This document shows, piece after piece, positions 40,431 to 48,943 of a stretch of 64,000 nucleotides of DNA. Within the stretch, counting starts at the first letter, position 1. The number at the start of each line of letters is the position of its first letter. The DNA lies in the NCBI GenBank assembly GCA_030524675.1, contig JAUNGE010000007.1:1-64000 (forward strand). Reading direction: 5' to 3'. The translations under genes and the position numbers were made by a program. The stretch comes from a bacterium. GTDB taxonomy: Bacteria; Bacillota; Clostridia; Lachnospirales; Lachnospiraceae. A model generated the notes under the pieces. The model saw only the letters and a program-made list of their open reading frames with translations. It did not search any database and was not told the DNA's origin.

Positions 40431-41042
40431 ATGGGGAAATTTGCAGCAGATGAAACATTAATAAAAGAAGCTGGAAGGCTTGGAGAAAAGGGCCTTGATG
40501 AAATCGGCAAGACAAGTCGCAATAGAAGTGACAACAAAACAAAGAGACATGTATCTGACAATTCGGCAAATGTAGAAATTCATAAATCCGACAATAACAC
40601 AGGAGTGGAGCATCATAAATTAAATATATCAAATCTAAATAATATTATGAATAATGTGTTAAATGGTATAGATACATTAAGTTCTTCATTTGTCAAGGTA
40701 AATGACAGCATTAATGACCGTATAAAAACAAACAAAGAGCATGAGGCAAAATTAGAAAAATTGAAAAACGATAGAGAAGAAATCTATAAGGCGCTTGAGA
40801 AAACAAAAGGAGACTTTGAAATAGCAAAGTTAAAAATTGAAAGCCACAGTGCGGACCGTATGAAGGTGTTCGATAAAAGCGTTGATTCAGCCAATGATGC
40901 CTGGAACAAAATATTTAATTCGGAAATATTTAAGAACAAAAACGGACAAGAATTCATAGCTTGTATGAATTCGTTGAATTCTATCCAGGAGAATATCAAC
41001 AAACTTTCAAGTGAATTAATAAATTCGGTGAGCAACAAATGA
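40431..41042 (+). CDS. Coiled-coil protein (operon gene 4)
   Basis: 203 residues. The N-terminal 65 residues are polar and likely disordered, then a heptad-rich region (about 65-150, INDRIKTNKEHEAKLEKLKN) and a final helical segment. AGGAGG just before the ATG gives strong initiation. Its stop overlaps the start of the helicase gene (ATGA at 41039-41042). Not recognised; a structural or bridging subunit is likely. Confidence 0.72.
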   Translation: MGKFAADETLIKEAGRLGEKGLDEIGKTSRNRSDNKTKRHVSDNSANVEIHKSDNNTGVEHHKLNISNLNNIMNNVLNGIDTLSSSFVKVNDSINDRIKTNKEHEAKLEKLKNDREEIYKALEKTKGDFEIAKLKIESHSADRMKVFDKSVDSANDAWNKIFNSEIFKNKNGQEFIACMNSLNSIQENINKLSSELINSVSNK

Positions 41043-44000
41043 ATCCAATCTTAATAGCGGGCGGAATTACTATTACAGCAAAAATATTATCATTTATATT
41101 CAATGAATTAACAGAACAAGAAAAAGCAAAGCAAGAGGAAATTTTGCAGAACACACAAGAATATGACAGTAAAATTCAAAAAGCAAAAGAAAATGATGAT
41201 GCGGACTATGCCGTTGAATGCCAAAGACTCATTGATGAAAAATATAAGTATTTATGCGGTCAGGCAGAAGAAAGACTTTCCTATGAGAAAAAATTGGCAA
41301 AGGATATTAAAAATCATATATGCAATACGAATAATTTACTGAAAGATAATACAATTACCACAGCCTTGAGAAGAAATAGTCTTTATAGATTGTTAAACCA
41401 GTTAAAAGAAGCGAAAGAACGATGCTATGGATACCAAAACTATCTCAGGCGTTACCTAGAATACATAAAAAGGCATATTGATAACGGCGAGGACTTTTCT
41501 CCGTTTTCGATGATTATACCTGCTGATTATCCATATATAGGCAAAGTGGTAATGCTTAAAGCTGATTTGCTAAAGAATGGCAAAACATTACTTGACGATA
41601 CCAGTGTTGAAGGTATAAAAATCAATTATAAGCTTACGGTTGTAGAAAATATAGACTTTGAAAACGAAAATATGACTTTGCCGTTTATGGTTGAAAAATA
41701 TCTAGATAAAGAAAATCATTATTATGAAGTATCGCTTGATAAAGGTATGTTTTACACTGAAATCTTGACAAATACCCATGCAGGAGCAGTAGCAAAAGTA
41801 AAGGAAATATTCAAAAACGGAATTATATTAACCTACAGAAAGTCATTAAATCTCTTTATGAGAAATGAGAATTTGCTAAAGCCTTATCGAAAGCCACCTA
41901 TCGGCGCGGAAGTGACTATATATCCTTTAACTTGGGAATATGCGCTTCCTACATACAAAGAAGACAAATATCCTGTTACAGTAAGCGAAAGGTTTGATGA
42001 TGCGACCGGCGGAATGTTTTTTGAACGCTTTCCATTAGTGATGAAACGTGTGCAATGGAAAAATCTATGTCACGAAATAGACCAAAATGGTATAGCGGAT
42101 ATAGAGGATGAATGGAAAATCGGGCCGGTGGATGAGAGTAATATTATTAATTCGGAAGGGGTCGAATTAAAGTTCCAGTTTGGAGATGTGCTCTTATTAA
42201 AGGCGCGACTGACAAAATACCCCATTGGTGAATCAAATGGTGTGCTTATTGCAGAATATGTGGAAGAGCTTCCACTGAAAGACTGTTTTAAGTGTGATGA
42301 CATATTTGTTAATGTTGATGTAGGCATACATCCTGTTATAATTGATGATGATGATTATAGCATTATAGAAAAATATATACCGTATGAAGAACTCCAAATA
42401 TTTATAATGGATTTGTTTTCCGAACTCTGCACTCAGAAAAAGATAAAAGAAGCCATGGCAGGAAGCCGATTTTATCAAATATGGAGCGATATAACTAGTA
42501 AGCTCATAAATTATTTGAAAAAGGGGCAGAAATTTGTTGTTGAAATAGAGTATGTTGAAAGAGAAAGCAACAACCTCATTGTTCATATTGATAATTCGGA
42601 GACACTCAAAAATGATATAGAAGCTTTTGAACGTGAACTTAATAAAGATAATCACAAAAATTTGCATGCTCAATCATATATAACAACAGATACCTCCAAC
42701 TGCCAGTACATGGTGAAAATATCTCCGGATTTTTGTAGTCTTACTATATACAACTGTAATTCTATAGATATAACGTCATCTCAATTAATTATATATGCTG
42801 AAAATATTCCGCATGCTGAAATACGGCAGAAAGAAGCAATATCTCAGTTTAGAGTAGGAAAGCTTTTAAATCCATCGTTGCAATCAGCTCTTATGGACGG
42901 ACATAACGTGGAACCTCTTAAGCCTAAAGAGGTTAATTTCGAATTAACAAATAAATTAATATTAAATAACAATGCTCAAATGGAAGCCTTAAAAAAAGCG
43001 TTTTGTGAGGATAACATTTTTTTCATTCAGGGACCTCCAGGCACAGGAAAGACCACAGTCATAAGAGAGCTTGTTGAACAGTATCTGAAAGCGTATCTGG
43101 ACTGTAGAATTTTAATAGTTTCACAAGCAAATGTAGCTGTAGATAATGCTTTATCGGGTATAGTAAAGAGTCATAAAGACATGATTATCCGCTGCGGAAA
43201 CGCCGAAAAAATAAGTCGTGATTTGCAAAACATAACACTGGATAATTATTACTCCAGATATATACAAACAGTACATGAAAATGTAAGCGATGAAAACAGC
43301 GATATTTATAATAAGTGGATTGAATTTGTAAACCCTGAGGGCGGATTAAATCCAAATATAGGAGAACTCATTATAAAGGCCTATAAAATAGTAGGAGCAA
43401 CATGTGTCGGATTGGCAAGAAAAAGAATAGGTCTTGAGCGAGTAAGGTTTGATTTGGTAATTATTGATGAAGCGGGAAAGGCTTTGCCGGGTGAAATTCT
43501 CATTCCTGTGGTACGCGCAAAAAAAATGATAATGATAGGTGACCACAAGCAATTACCACCTGTAATCAATCCAGCGCTTTATGACCCTGAAAGTATTGAA
43601 CTTGATAATCGTACAATAATTGAAAATAATCTATTTGAAATCAGTCTTTTTGAGCGAGTCTTTGAGCAGGCTCCCGCCGCTAATAAAATAATGCTTACAC
43701 AGCAATTTAGAATGCCTGCTGTTATTGGTAATTTGATAAGCAAGTTGTTTTATGACTCTAAATTACAAAATGGCATTGGCACAGAATTAAAAAAACCGAT
43801 ATATTCTGATAGTAGTTTGGTCATGCATGATTTCTCAAACGATAAAAAATATCATGAGGATAAAATACAAAATAGCATTGTTAATTACAGAGAAGCAGAC
43901 TATGTAGTAGAATTATTGAAAAAGATAGTCCAGAAGCAGAAGGACTGTAGTATAGCTGTAATCACACCGTATCGCGGTCAAAAACGTTTGATACAGAATT

Positions 44001-44548
44001 GTAAGTTAAAAAATAAAGATTTGAATAAAGCCAATATCAGAATTAATACGATTGATGCGTTTCAAGGAGATGAAGCGGAAGTGGTTCTTTATTGTACTAC
44101 TCGTGCTACCCGTACAACATCATATTTTTCTGATTTTAGGAGAATAAATGTTGCGCTATCCAGAGCAAAAAATGAATTGATTATTTTAGGTAGCTATAAG
44201 TATTTTATGAAATATGAAAAAGGTCCATTGCCTGAATTGGCGGAGTATATCGAAAATAACGGTGTCATACATAAAGTAATTCAGTCACCGGATTGGGTAT
44301 TTAGTGGAGATAACAAAAGCACTGATAGAATTGTTTCACTAAACGATATATCATGTTATGAAACTTTTGATTGTGATGAAAGAGTCATTAATAAACATAT
44401 AAATTATTATTATAATCATGGACAAATGGAAAAACCTATAATGGTTAAGTCTTGGAATAATAAGTTTAAAGTTGTAGATAATGCAGAGATTTTTTTTGCC
44501 TGTATAGAATTACATCTGAGCGAATGCTGGATTAATATTGTAAAATAG
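41039..44548 (+). CDS. Upf1-like superfamily 1 helicase with membrane/coiled-coil N-terminus (operon gene 5)
   Basis: 1169 residues. The N-terminus has a hydrophobic helix (about 3-24, ILIAGGITITAKILSFIF) and a coiled coil to about 145. About 150-640 is a large beta-rich region I cannot name. The helicase core follows: Walker A GPPGTGKTT at 665-673, DEAGKA near 810, GDHKQLPP near 834, QFRMP near 888, DAFQGDEAEV near 1004 and RINVALSRAK near 1036. These are motifs of the Upf1/DNA2 branch of SF1, which unwinds DNA or RNA 5' to 3'. A C-terminal tail of about 100 residues has no motif. No nuclease domain is seen. As the largest gene of a five-gene operon it is likely the motor of the system. Confidence 0.88.
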   Translation: MNPILIAGGITITAKILSFIFNELTEQEKAKQEEILQNTQEYDSKIQKAKENDDADYAVECQRLIDEKYKYLCGQAEERLSYEKKLAKDIKNHICNTNNLLKDNTITTALRRNSLYRLLNQLKEAKERCYGYQNYLRRYLEYIKRHIDNGEDFSPFSMIIPADYPYIGKVVMLKADLLKNGKTLLDDTSVEGIKINYKLTVVENIDFENENMTLPFMVEKYLDKENHYYEVSLDKGMFYTEILTNTHAGAVAKVKEIFKNGIILTYRKSLNLFMRNENLLKPYRKPPIGAEVTIYPLTWEYALPTYKEDKYPVTVSERFDDATGGMFFERFPLVMKRVQWKNLCHEIDQNGIADIEDEWKIGPVDESNIINSEGVELKFQFGDVLLLKARLTKYPIGESNGVLIAEYVEELPLKDCFKCDDIFVNVDVGIHPVIIDDDDYSIIEKYIPYEELQIFIMDLFSELCTQKKIKEAMAGSRFYQIWSDITSKLINYLKKGQKFVVEIEYVERESNNLIVHIDNSETLKNDIEAFERELNKDNHKNLHAQSYITTDTSNCQYMVKISPDFCSLTIYNCNSIDITSSQLIIYAENIPHAEIRQKEAISQFRVGKLLNPSLQSALMDGHNVEPLKPKEVNFELTNKLILNNNAQMEALKKAFCEDNIFFIQGPPGTGKTTVIRELVEQYLKAYLDCRILIVSQANVAVDNALSGIVKSHKDMIIRCGNAEKISRDLQNITLDNYYSRYIQTVHENVSDENSDIYNKWIEFVNPEGGLNPNIGELIIKAYKIVGATCVGLARKRIGLERVRFDLVIIDEAGKALPGEILIPVVRAKKMIMIGDHKQLPPVINPALYDPESIELDNRTIIENNLFEISLFERVFEQAPAANKIMLTQQFRMPAVIGNLISKLFYDSKLQNGIGTELKKPIYSDSSLVMHDFSNDKKYHEDKIQNSIVNYREADYVVELLKKIVQKQKDCSIAVITPYRGQKRLIQNCKLKNKDLNKANIRINTIDAFQGDEAEVVLYCTTRATRTTSYFSDFRRINVALSRAKNELIILGSYKYFMKYEKGPLPELAEYIENNGVIHKVIQSPDWVFSGDNKSTDRIVSLNDISCYETFDCDERVINKHINYYYNHGQMEKPIMVKSWNNKFKVVDNAEIFFACIELHLSECWINIVK

Positions 44549-44697
44549 TCATTACAAAAACAGATGCACTCTTACGGATTGAGTGTTATGTATGAACTTC
44601 ATTTCAAAATGATAAATTGCCATTATGATTTCCTTGTTCCCCTCCGCTAAACAGGCAAGATTTTGCTTCTTTTTTGAAAGAAGATAGGCGGCAACCT

Positions 44698-44811
44698 ATG
44701 ATTGCTAAAAACTATCAGGGATTGTATGTTCCACATTACGATAAAAATTGTGATAAGTGCGATAGCAAGTTGATTTGTAAGGCTTGCAGTGATTGTGACA
44801 GATGTAAATAA
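44698..44811 (+). CDS. Possible Cys-rich mini-ORF
   Basis: 37 codons from the ATG at 44698 to TAA at 44809. The peptide has six Cys in its second half (CDKCDS, then ICKACSDCDRCK), reminiscent of zinc-ribbon tails or Cys-rich ribosomal peptide precursors. The ribosome binding site is weak (AGATAGG) and no modification enzyme is nearby. It may be the 3' relic of a larger gene, since the frame stays open upstream to 44629. Confidence 0.35.
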   Translation: MIAKNYQGLYVPHYDKNCDKCDSKLICKACSDCDRCK

Positions 44812-44827
44812 ATATTACATAAATACA

Positions 44828-44889
44828 GAGGGCATAATCGTGTAAACGATTATGTCCTCACAGTCTGCGGCATAGCTAAAACTATGCCA
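44828..44889. other. Tandem hairpins after the helicase operon
   Basis: GAGGGCATAATCGT - GTAA - ACGATTATGTCCTC (44828-44859) and GGCATAG - CTAAAA - CTATGCC (about 44870-44889). They lack good T tracts. They may be a 3' structure or part of an uncharacterised RNA. Confidence 0.4.
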
Positions 44890-44955
44890 GTATTCAAAAA
44901 TATCTTATAAGATATAATAAAAAACATCGTACAGAAACTTTCTGATGTATAATAA

Positions 44956-45220
44956 GTTTACGACAACTATTACAAATATGAATCGTATTCTGCTATAAAA
45001 CAGAGTAAAGCTTTACAGGAATATAAAGAAAAAATATGAAAATGATATATTTGACAGGTTGATTTTGTTGAAGGATAAAGTAAATGTTATATTTACTAAG
45101 GTCAACTCAGTAGGTATTACAGTTAGAGAGATAGTTATTTTGATAATTCATTCATCTGTTTTTATTATATGTAATCGTCTTATGAAAATCAATATATTCT
45201 TTCAAGACAAATTACTATGA
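44956..45220 (+). pseudogene. Frameshifted coding remnant
   Basis: One frame from 44956 reads YDNYYKYESYS, then KALQEYKEK, and stops at 45037 in an A run. Shifting one base in that run continues YENDIFDRLILLKDKVNVIF and remains open to the TGA at 45218. Continuous protein-like reading across a homopolymer suggests a decayed gene; the family is unknown. Confidence 0.3.
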
Positions 45221-45389
45221 ATATGATGAATGAATTGCGGGGGGCAAGACAAATTGTCTCCGCGTTTCTCTTTTGCAGGATAAATCTGCAGTGTATCAGA
45301 ACGCTTATTATAGGTATTGGTTAAAAGAAAAGAACAAAAATAAGTTTGGCAGAAAGAACAGAATAAAAAGTTAAGGGAGGGCATAGCAA

Positions 45390-46976
45390 GTGGGAAGATT
45401 TGTGAATCCTGACAACAGTGCATTTCAGGTTGCGCTGAATTCAGAAATCTATGTGGACAAGACAGGGCTTCTTGCATATACAAACAAAGTGCTGAATACA
45501 AAACAGGCATTTATTTGCAACAGCCGGCCGCGCCGGTTCGGCAAGTCGATTACTGCAGATATGCTCACCGCTTATTACAGCAAAGGCTGTGATTCTGAGC
45601 AGATGTTTTCTGGATTGGAAATCAGCAAAGAAGAGACCTTCAAAAAACATTTAAACCAGTATGATGTGATTCATCTGGATGTGCAGTGGTGCATGTCTGT
45701 AGCAAACGATGTAGATGCAGTAGTTTCTTATATTGAGAAAAGTGTTTTGGAAGAACTCAGAGAAGAATATCCCAGTGTATTGCATCCATCTATCGCTTCG
45801 CTGTCCGATGCCATGTCGTGGATTTATACTTCTGTGGGAAGAAAATTTGTCGTTATTATTGATGAATGGGATGTTTTGATCCGTGATGAGGCGGCAAATG
45901 AGGCTGTACAGAAGGAATATATCAATTTCCTTCGTGGAATGTTTAAGGGAACAGAGCCTACAAAATTTATAATGCTTGCATATTTGACAGGTATTTTGCC
46001 AATCAAGAAGGTAAAAACACAGTCAGCATTGAATAATTTTGATGAGTTTACTATGCTGGATGCCAGAGTTTTTGCGCCATATATTGGTTTTACAGAAAAT
46101 GAAGTGAAAGAGTTATGTGAAAAGCGTAATAGAAATTTTGATGAAATAAAACGTTGGTATGACGGATATTTGCTTGAAGATTGTCAGATATATAATCCAA
46201 AAGCTGTTGTCAGTGTTCTGACATGGAATAAATTTCAAAGTTATTGGTCGCGGACAGGAACCTATGAATCCATTCTGCCGCTGATTAGTATGGATTTTGA
46301 CGGGCTGAGAGCAGCCATTATAGAAATGCTTTCTGGTGCATCGGTGGAAGTGGATGTAAACACATTTCAAAATGATATGGTTAGTTTCGCAGATAAGAAC
46401 GACGTCATCACGCTTCTGATTCATCTGGGGTATCTTGGCTATAATCAGAGAAATCAGACTGCTTTTATTCCAAATGAGGAAATCCGGCAGGAATTTGTGG
46501 CAGCTACGAGGAAGAATAAATGGAGTGAATTGCTGGAATTCCAGCGAAAATCGGAGGAACTTCTGGATGCAACACTGGATATGGATGAAGAGGCGGTTGC
46601 AGAGGGAATTGAGAAAATCCATACCGAGTATGCTTCGGCCATTCAGTATAACAATGAGAATTCTCTCAGCAGTGTACTAACTATCGCATACCTGAGTGCG
46701 ATGCAGTATTATTTTAGACCAATGTGGGAAATGCCGACAGGAAGGGGATTCGCTGATTTTGTGTTTATACCAAAGGCAGAGTATGCAGAGGATTATCCTG
46801 CTTTGCTGGTTGAGTTGAAATGGAACAAAAATGCAAAAGCGGCGATTCAGCAAATGAAAGAAAAGAAATATCCATCTGCATTGGAACATTATACAGGTGA
46901 TATTTTGCTTGTCGGAGTGAATTATGATAAGAAAAGCAAAGCGCATCAATGTATCATAGAGAAATTTGAGAAGTAG
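45390..46976 (+). CDS. AAA-ATPase-like protein with C-terminal PD-(D/E)XK nuclease domain
   Basis: 528 residues from a GTG start with GGGAGGG about nine bases upstream. The N-terminal AAA-ATPase_like domain (PF09820-type) shows YVDKTGLL near 21, the P-loop-like SRPRRFGKS near 45 and a Walker B-like VVIIDEWD near 150. The C-terminal PDDEXK_9-type region ends with GRGFADFVFIP and LLVELKWN (about 450-485), the nuclease Asp and ExK. These proteins are common and often multicopy in gut anaerobes; their function is unknown, though defence or mobile-element roles have been suggested. It sits 840 bases behind the helicase operon, within the AT-rich island. Confidence 0.85.
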   Translation: MGRFVNPDNSAFQVALNSEIYVDKTGLLAYTNKVLNTKQAFICNSRPRRFGKSITADMLTAYYSKGCDSEQMFSGLEISKEETFKKHLNQYDVIHLDVQWCMSVANDVDAVVSYIEKSVLEELREEYPSVLHPSIASLSDAMSWIYTSVGRKFVVIIDEWDVLIRDEAANEAVQKEYINFLRGMFKGTEPTKFIMLAYLTGILPIKKVKTQSALNNFDEFTMLDARVFAPYIGFTENEVKELCEKRNRNFDEIKRWYDGYLLEDCQIYNPKAVVSVLTWNKFQSYWSRTGTYESILPLISMDFDGLRAAIIEMLSGASVEVDVNTFQNDMVSFADKNDVITLLIHLGYLGYNQRNQTAFIPNEEIRQEFVAATRKNKWSELLEFQRKSEELLDATLDMDEEAVAEGIEKIHTEYASAIQYNNENSLSSVLTIAYLSAMQYYFRPMWEMPTGRGFADFVFIPKAEYAEDYPALLVELKWNKNAKAAIQQMKEKKYPSALEHYTGDILLVGVNYDKKSKAHQCIIEKFEK

Positions 46977-47056
46977 GTAAAATTGAAAAATAGATAAGAT
47001 TTGAAAATGAAACGTGAGCATAAAACATAAGAAAATAGGAAGGTGAGAAGAAAATT

Positions 47057-47110
47057 CCCCCTGACACGGACCGTTGTTATCATCTGTCTGTATCAGGGGG
47101 CTTTGTTTTT
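47057..47110. terminator. Terminator between AAA/nuclease gene and hnd operon
   Basis: CCCCCTGACAC pairs with GTATCAGGGGG (G-T at one step) and is followed on the plus strand by CTTTGTTTTT. It may also serve the hndD transcript arriving from the right. Confidence 0.65.
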
Positions 47111-47179
47111 GGACTAAAATGGAAATGCAGAATCATTCCCTTTTTAGAGTGTATTCTTATATTTTTTTGTATTGCTTAT

Positions 47180-48928
47180 TTAGATTTCATTCACTTTTCT
47201 CTTCACATATGTGGTGTGCAGCAGGTGATGCGCCTTCTCGCTTCCTGGCTCGCCGAGGTAGGTTGCGTACAGCTCTTTGATAGCCGGATTCTCGTGAGAT
47301 TTGCGAAGCTGGCTGTTCTCATCTGCATCGTACAGCACTTTTGCACGCAGAGCGCGGATATCCACGGTGTTGCGCACATAACCTGGCTGCTGAGGCTGTC
47401 CGCCGCCATTTACACAGCCGCCTGGGCAGCCCATGATCTCGATAAAGTGATAGTTTGCCTTTCCTGCCTTTACAGCTTCCAGCAGCTCTTTTGCATTCTT
47501 CAAACCGGAAGCAACGGCTACTTTCACTTCCATGCCAGCCACATTGTAGGTCGCTTCCTTGATACCCTGCGTGCCGCGCACTTCTTTGAAGTCAACGCTC
47601 GGAAGTTCCTCGCCAGTCAGTGTCTCCACTGCAGTACGGAGAGCAGCTTCCATAACGCCGCCGGTAGCGCCGAAGATGACAGCAGCGCCGGTGTCCATAC
47701 CTAAAGGCATATCGAACTCTTCATCCGGCAGATCCAGGAAACGCAGGCCAACATGCTCGATCATACGTGCCAGCTCTCTGGTTGTCAGGGAGAAATCTAC
47801 ATCCGGCACACCGTTTGCGGCCTCGTCGTCACGGCCAATTTCAAACTTCTTAGCGGTACATGGCATCACGCTGACAGAAACGATGTCTTTCGGGTCCCAG
47901 CCCATCTTCTCCGCATAGTAGGATTTTGCAATCGCACCGAACATCTGCTGCGGGGACTTGCAGGAGGAAAGGTTCTCTGTCATATCTGGGAAGTAGTGCT
48001 CGCAGTACTTAATCCAGCCTGGGGAACAGGAAGTAATCATCGGCAGAACGCCGCCATTCTGTACACGCTCGATAAACTCATGTGCCTCTTCCATGATGGT
48101 GAGGTCAGCGCCGAAGTTGGTGTCAAATACTTTGTCAAAGCCGATTCTTCTCAGAGCGGCAACCATCTTGCCCTCCACATTGGTTCCAATCGGAAGACCA
48201 AACGCCTCGCCGAGAGCCGCGCGGACAGCCGGAGCCGTCTGAACGATAACATGCTTTGTCGGGTCATTGATAGCAGCAAATACCTGTGCTGTGCAGTCTT
48301 TCTCAGACAATGCACCTGTCGGACAGACAGCAATACACTGACCGCAGGATACACAGCTTGTCTCGCCCAGTCCCATATTGAACGCCGAGCCGATGAAAGT
48401 GGCAAAACCACGCTCGTTTGCACCGATAACGCCGATTCCCTGTACTTTCTCGCAGACAGCGGAGCAGCGGCGGCAGAGGATACATTTGCTGTTGTCACGG
48501 ATCATATGAGCAGCAGAATCGTCAATCTCACTTGGAGTCTTCTCGCCGTCATACAGGGACTCATCATCTACTTTTAATTCTTTACATAATTTCTGAAGTT
48601 CGCAGTTTCCGCTTCTCACGCAGGAAAGACAGCTTCTGTTGTGGTTGGAAAGAAGCAGCTGCAGCGTTTTCTTTCTGGAATCCAGAACCTTTGGGGTATT
48701 GGTCCATACTTCCATTCCCTCGTTGATCGGGTACACACAGGAAGTCACCAGACTTCTGGCTCCTTTTACCTCAACCACGCAGATACGGCAGGCAGCAATC
48801 TCATTGATTTCCTTCAGGAAACAGAGGGTAGGAATCTCAATATGTGCTAATCTGGCTGCTTCAAGAATGGTTGAGCCTTTCGGAGCGCTGACTTCAATAC
48901 CATTTATTTTGATTGTAATATTCTCCAT
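47180..48928 (-). CDS. hndD: NAD(P)-linked [FeFe]-hydrogenase catalytic subunit HndD/HydA
   Basis: 582 residues. Domains: N-terminal 2Fe-2S ferredoxin (C36, C47, C50, C64), a His-Cys 4Fe-4S motif near 96-115, two [4Fe-4S] sites near 149-159 and 192-202, the H-cluster domain, and a C-terminal small-subunit-like tail ending in HHLLHTTY. L2 VMPCTAKKFE and L3 MGCPGGCVNGGGQP are normal. L1 reads TSCSPGW (C301, S302) rather than TSCCPGW. With HndA, B and C it should couple H2 turnover to NAD(P)H and perhaps ferredoxin (electron bifurcation). It is the last gene of the minus-strand operon, 15 bases after hndC. Confidence 0.93.
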   Translation of the reverse strand: MENITIKINGIEVSAPKGSTILEAARLAHIEIPTLCFLKEINEIAACRICVVEVKGARSLVTSCVYPINEGMEVWTNTPKVLDSRKKTLQLLLSNHNRSCLSCVRSGNCELQKLCKELKVDDESLYDGEKTPSEIDDSAAHMIRDNSKCILCRRCSAVCEKVQGIGVIGANERGFATFIGSAFNMGLGETSCVSCGQCIAVCPTGALSEKDCTAQVFAAINDPTKHVIVQTAPAVRAALGEAFGLPIGTNVEGKMVAALRRIGFDKVFDTNFGADLTIMEEAHEFIERVQNGGVLPMITSCSPGWIKYCEHYFPDMTENLSSCKSPQQMFGAIAKSYYAEKMGWDPKDIVSVSVMPCTAKKFEIGRDDEAANGVPDVDFSLTTRELARMIEHVGLRFLDLPDEEFDMPLGMDTGAAVIFGATGGVMEAALRTAVETLTGEELPSVDFKEVRGTQGIKEATYNVAGMEVKVAVASGLKNAKELLEAVKAGKANYHFIEIMGCPGGCVNGGGQPQQPGYVRNTVDIRALRAKVLYDADENSQLRKSHENPAIKELYATYLGEPGSEKAHHLLHTTYVKRKVNEI

Positions 48929-48943
48929 CTTAGAATTCCTCCA

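Noticed and set aside
45390-46976. Sixth member of the helicase operon
   Set aside because: It is separated by about 840 bases with hairpins and a remnant, has its own ribosome binding site and a different composition, so it is treated as a separate unit.
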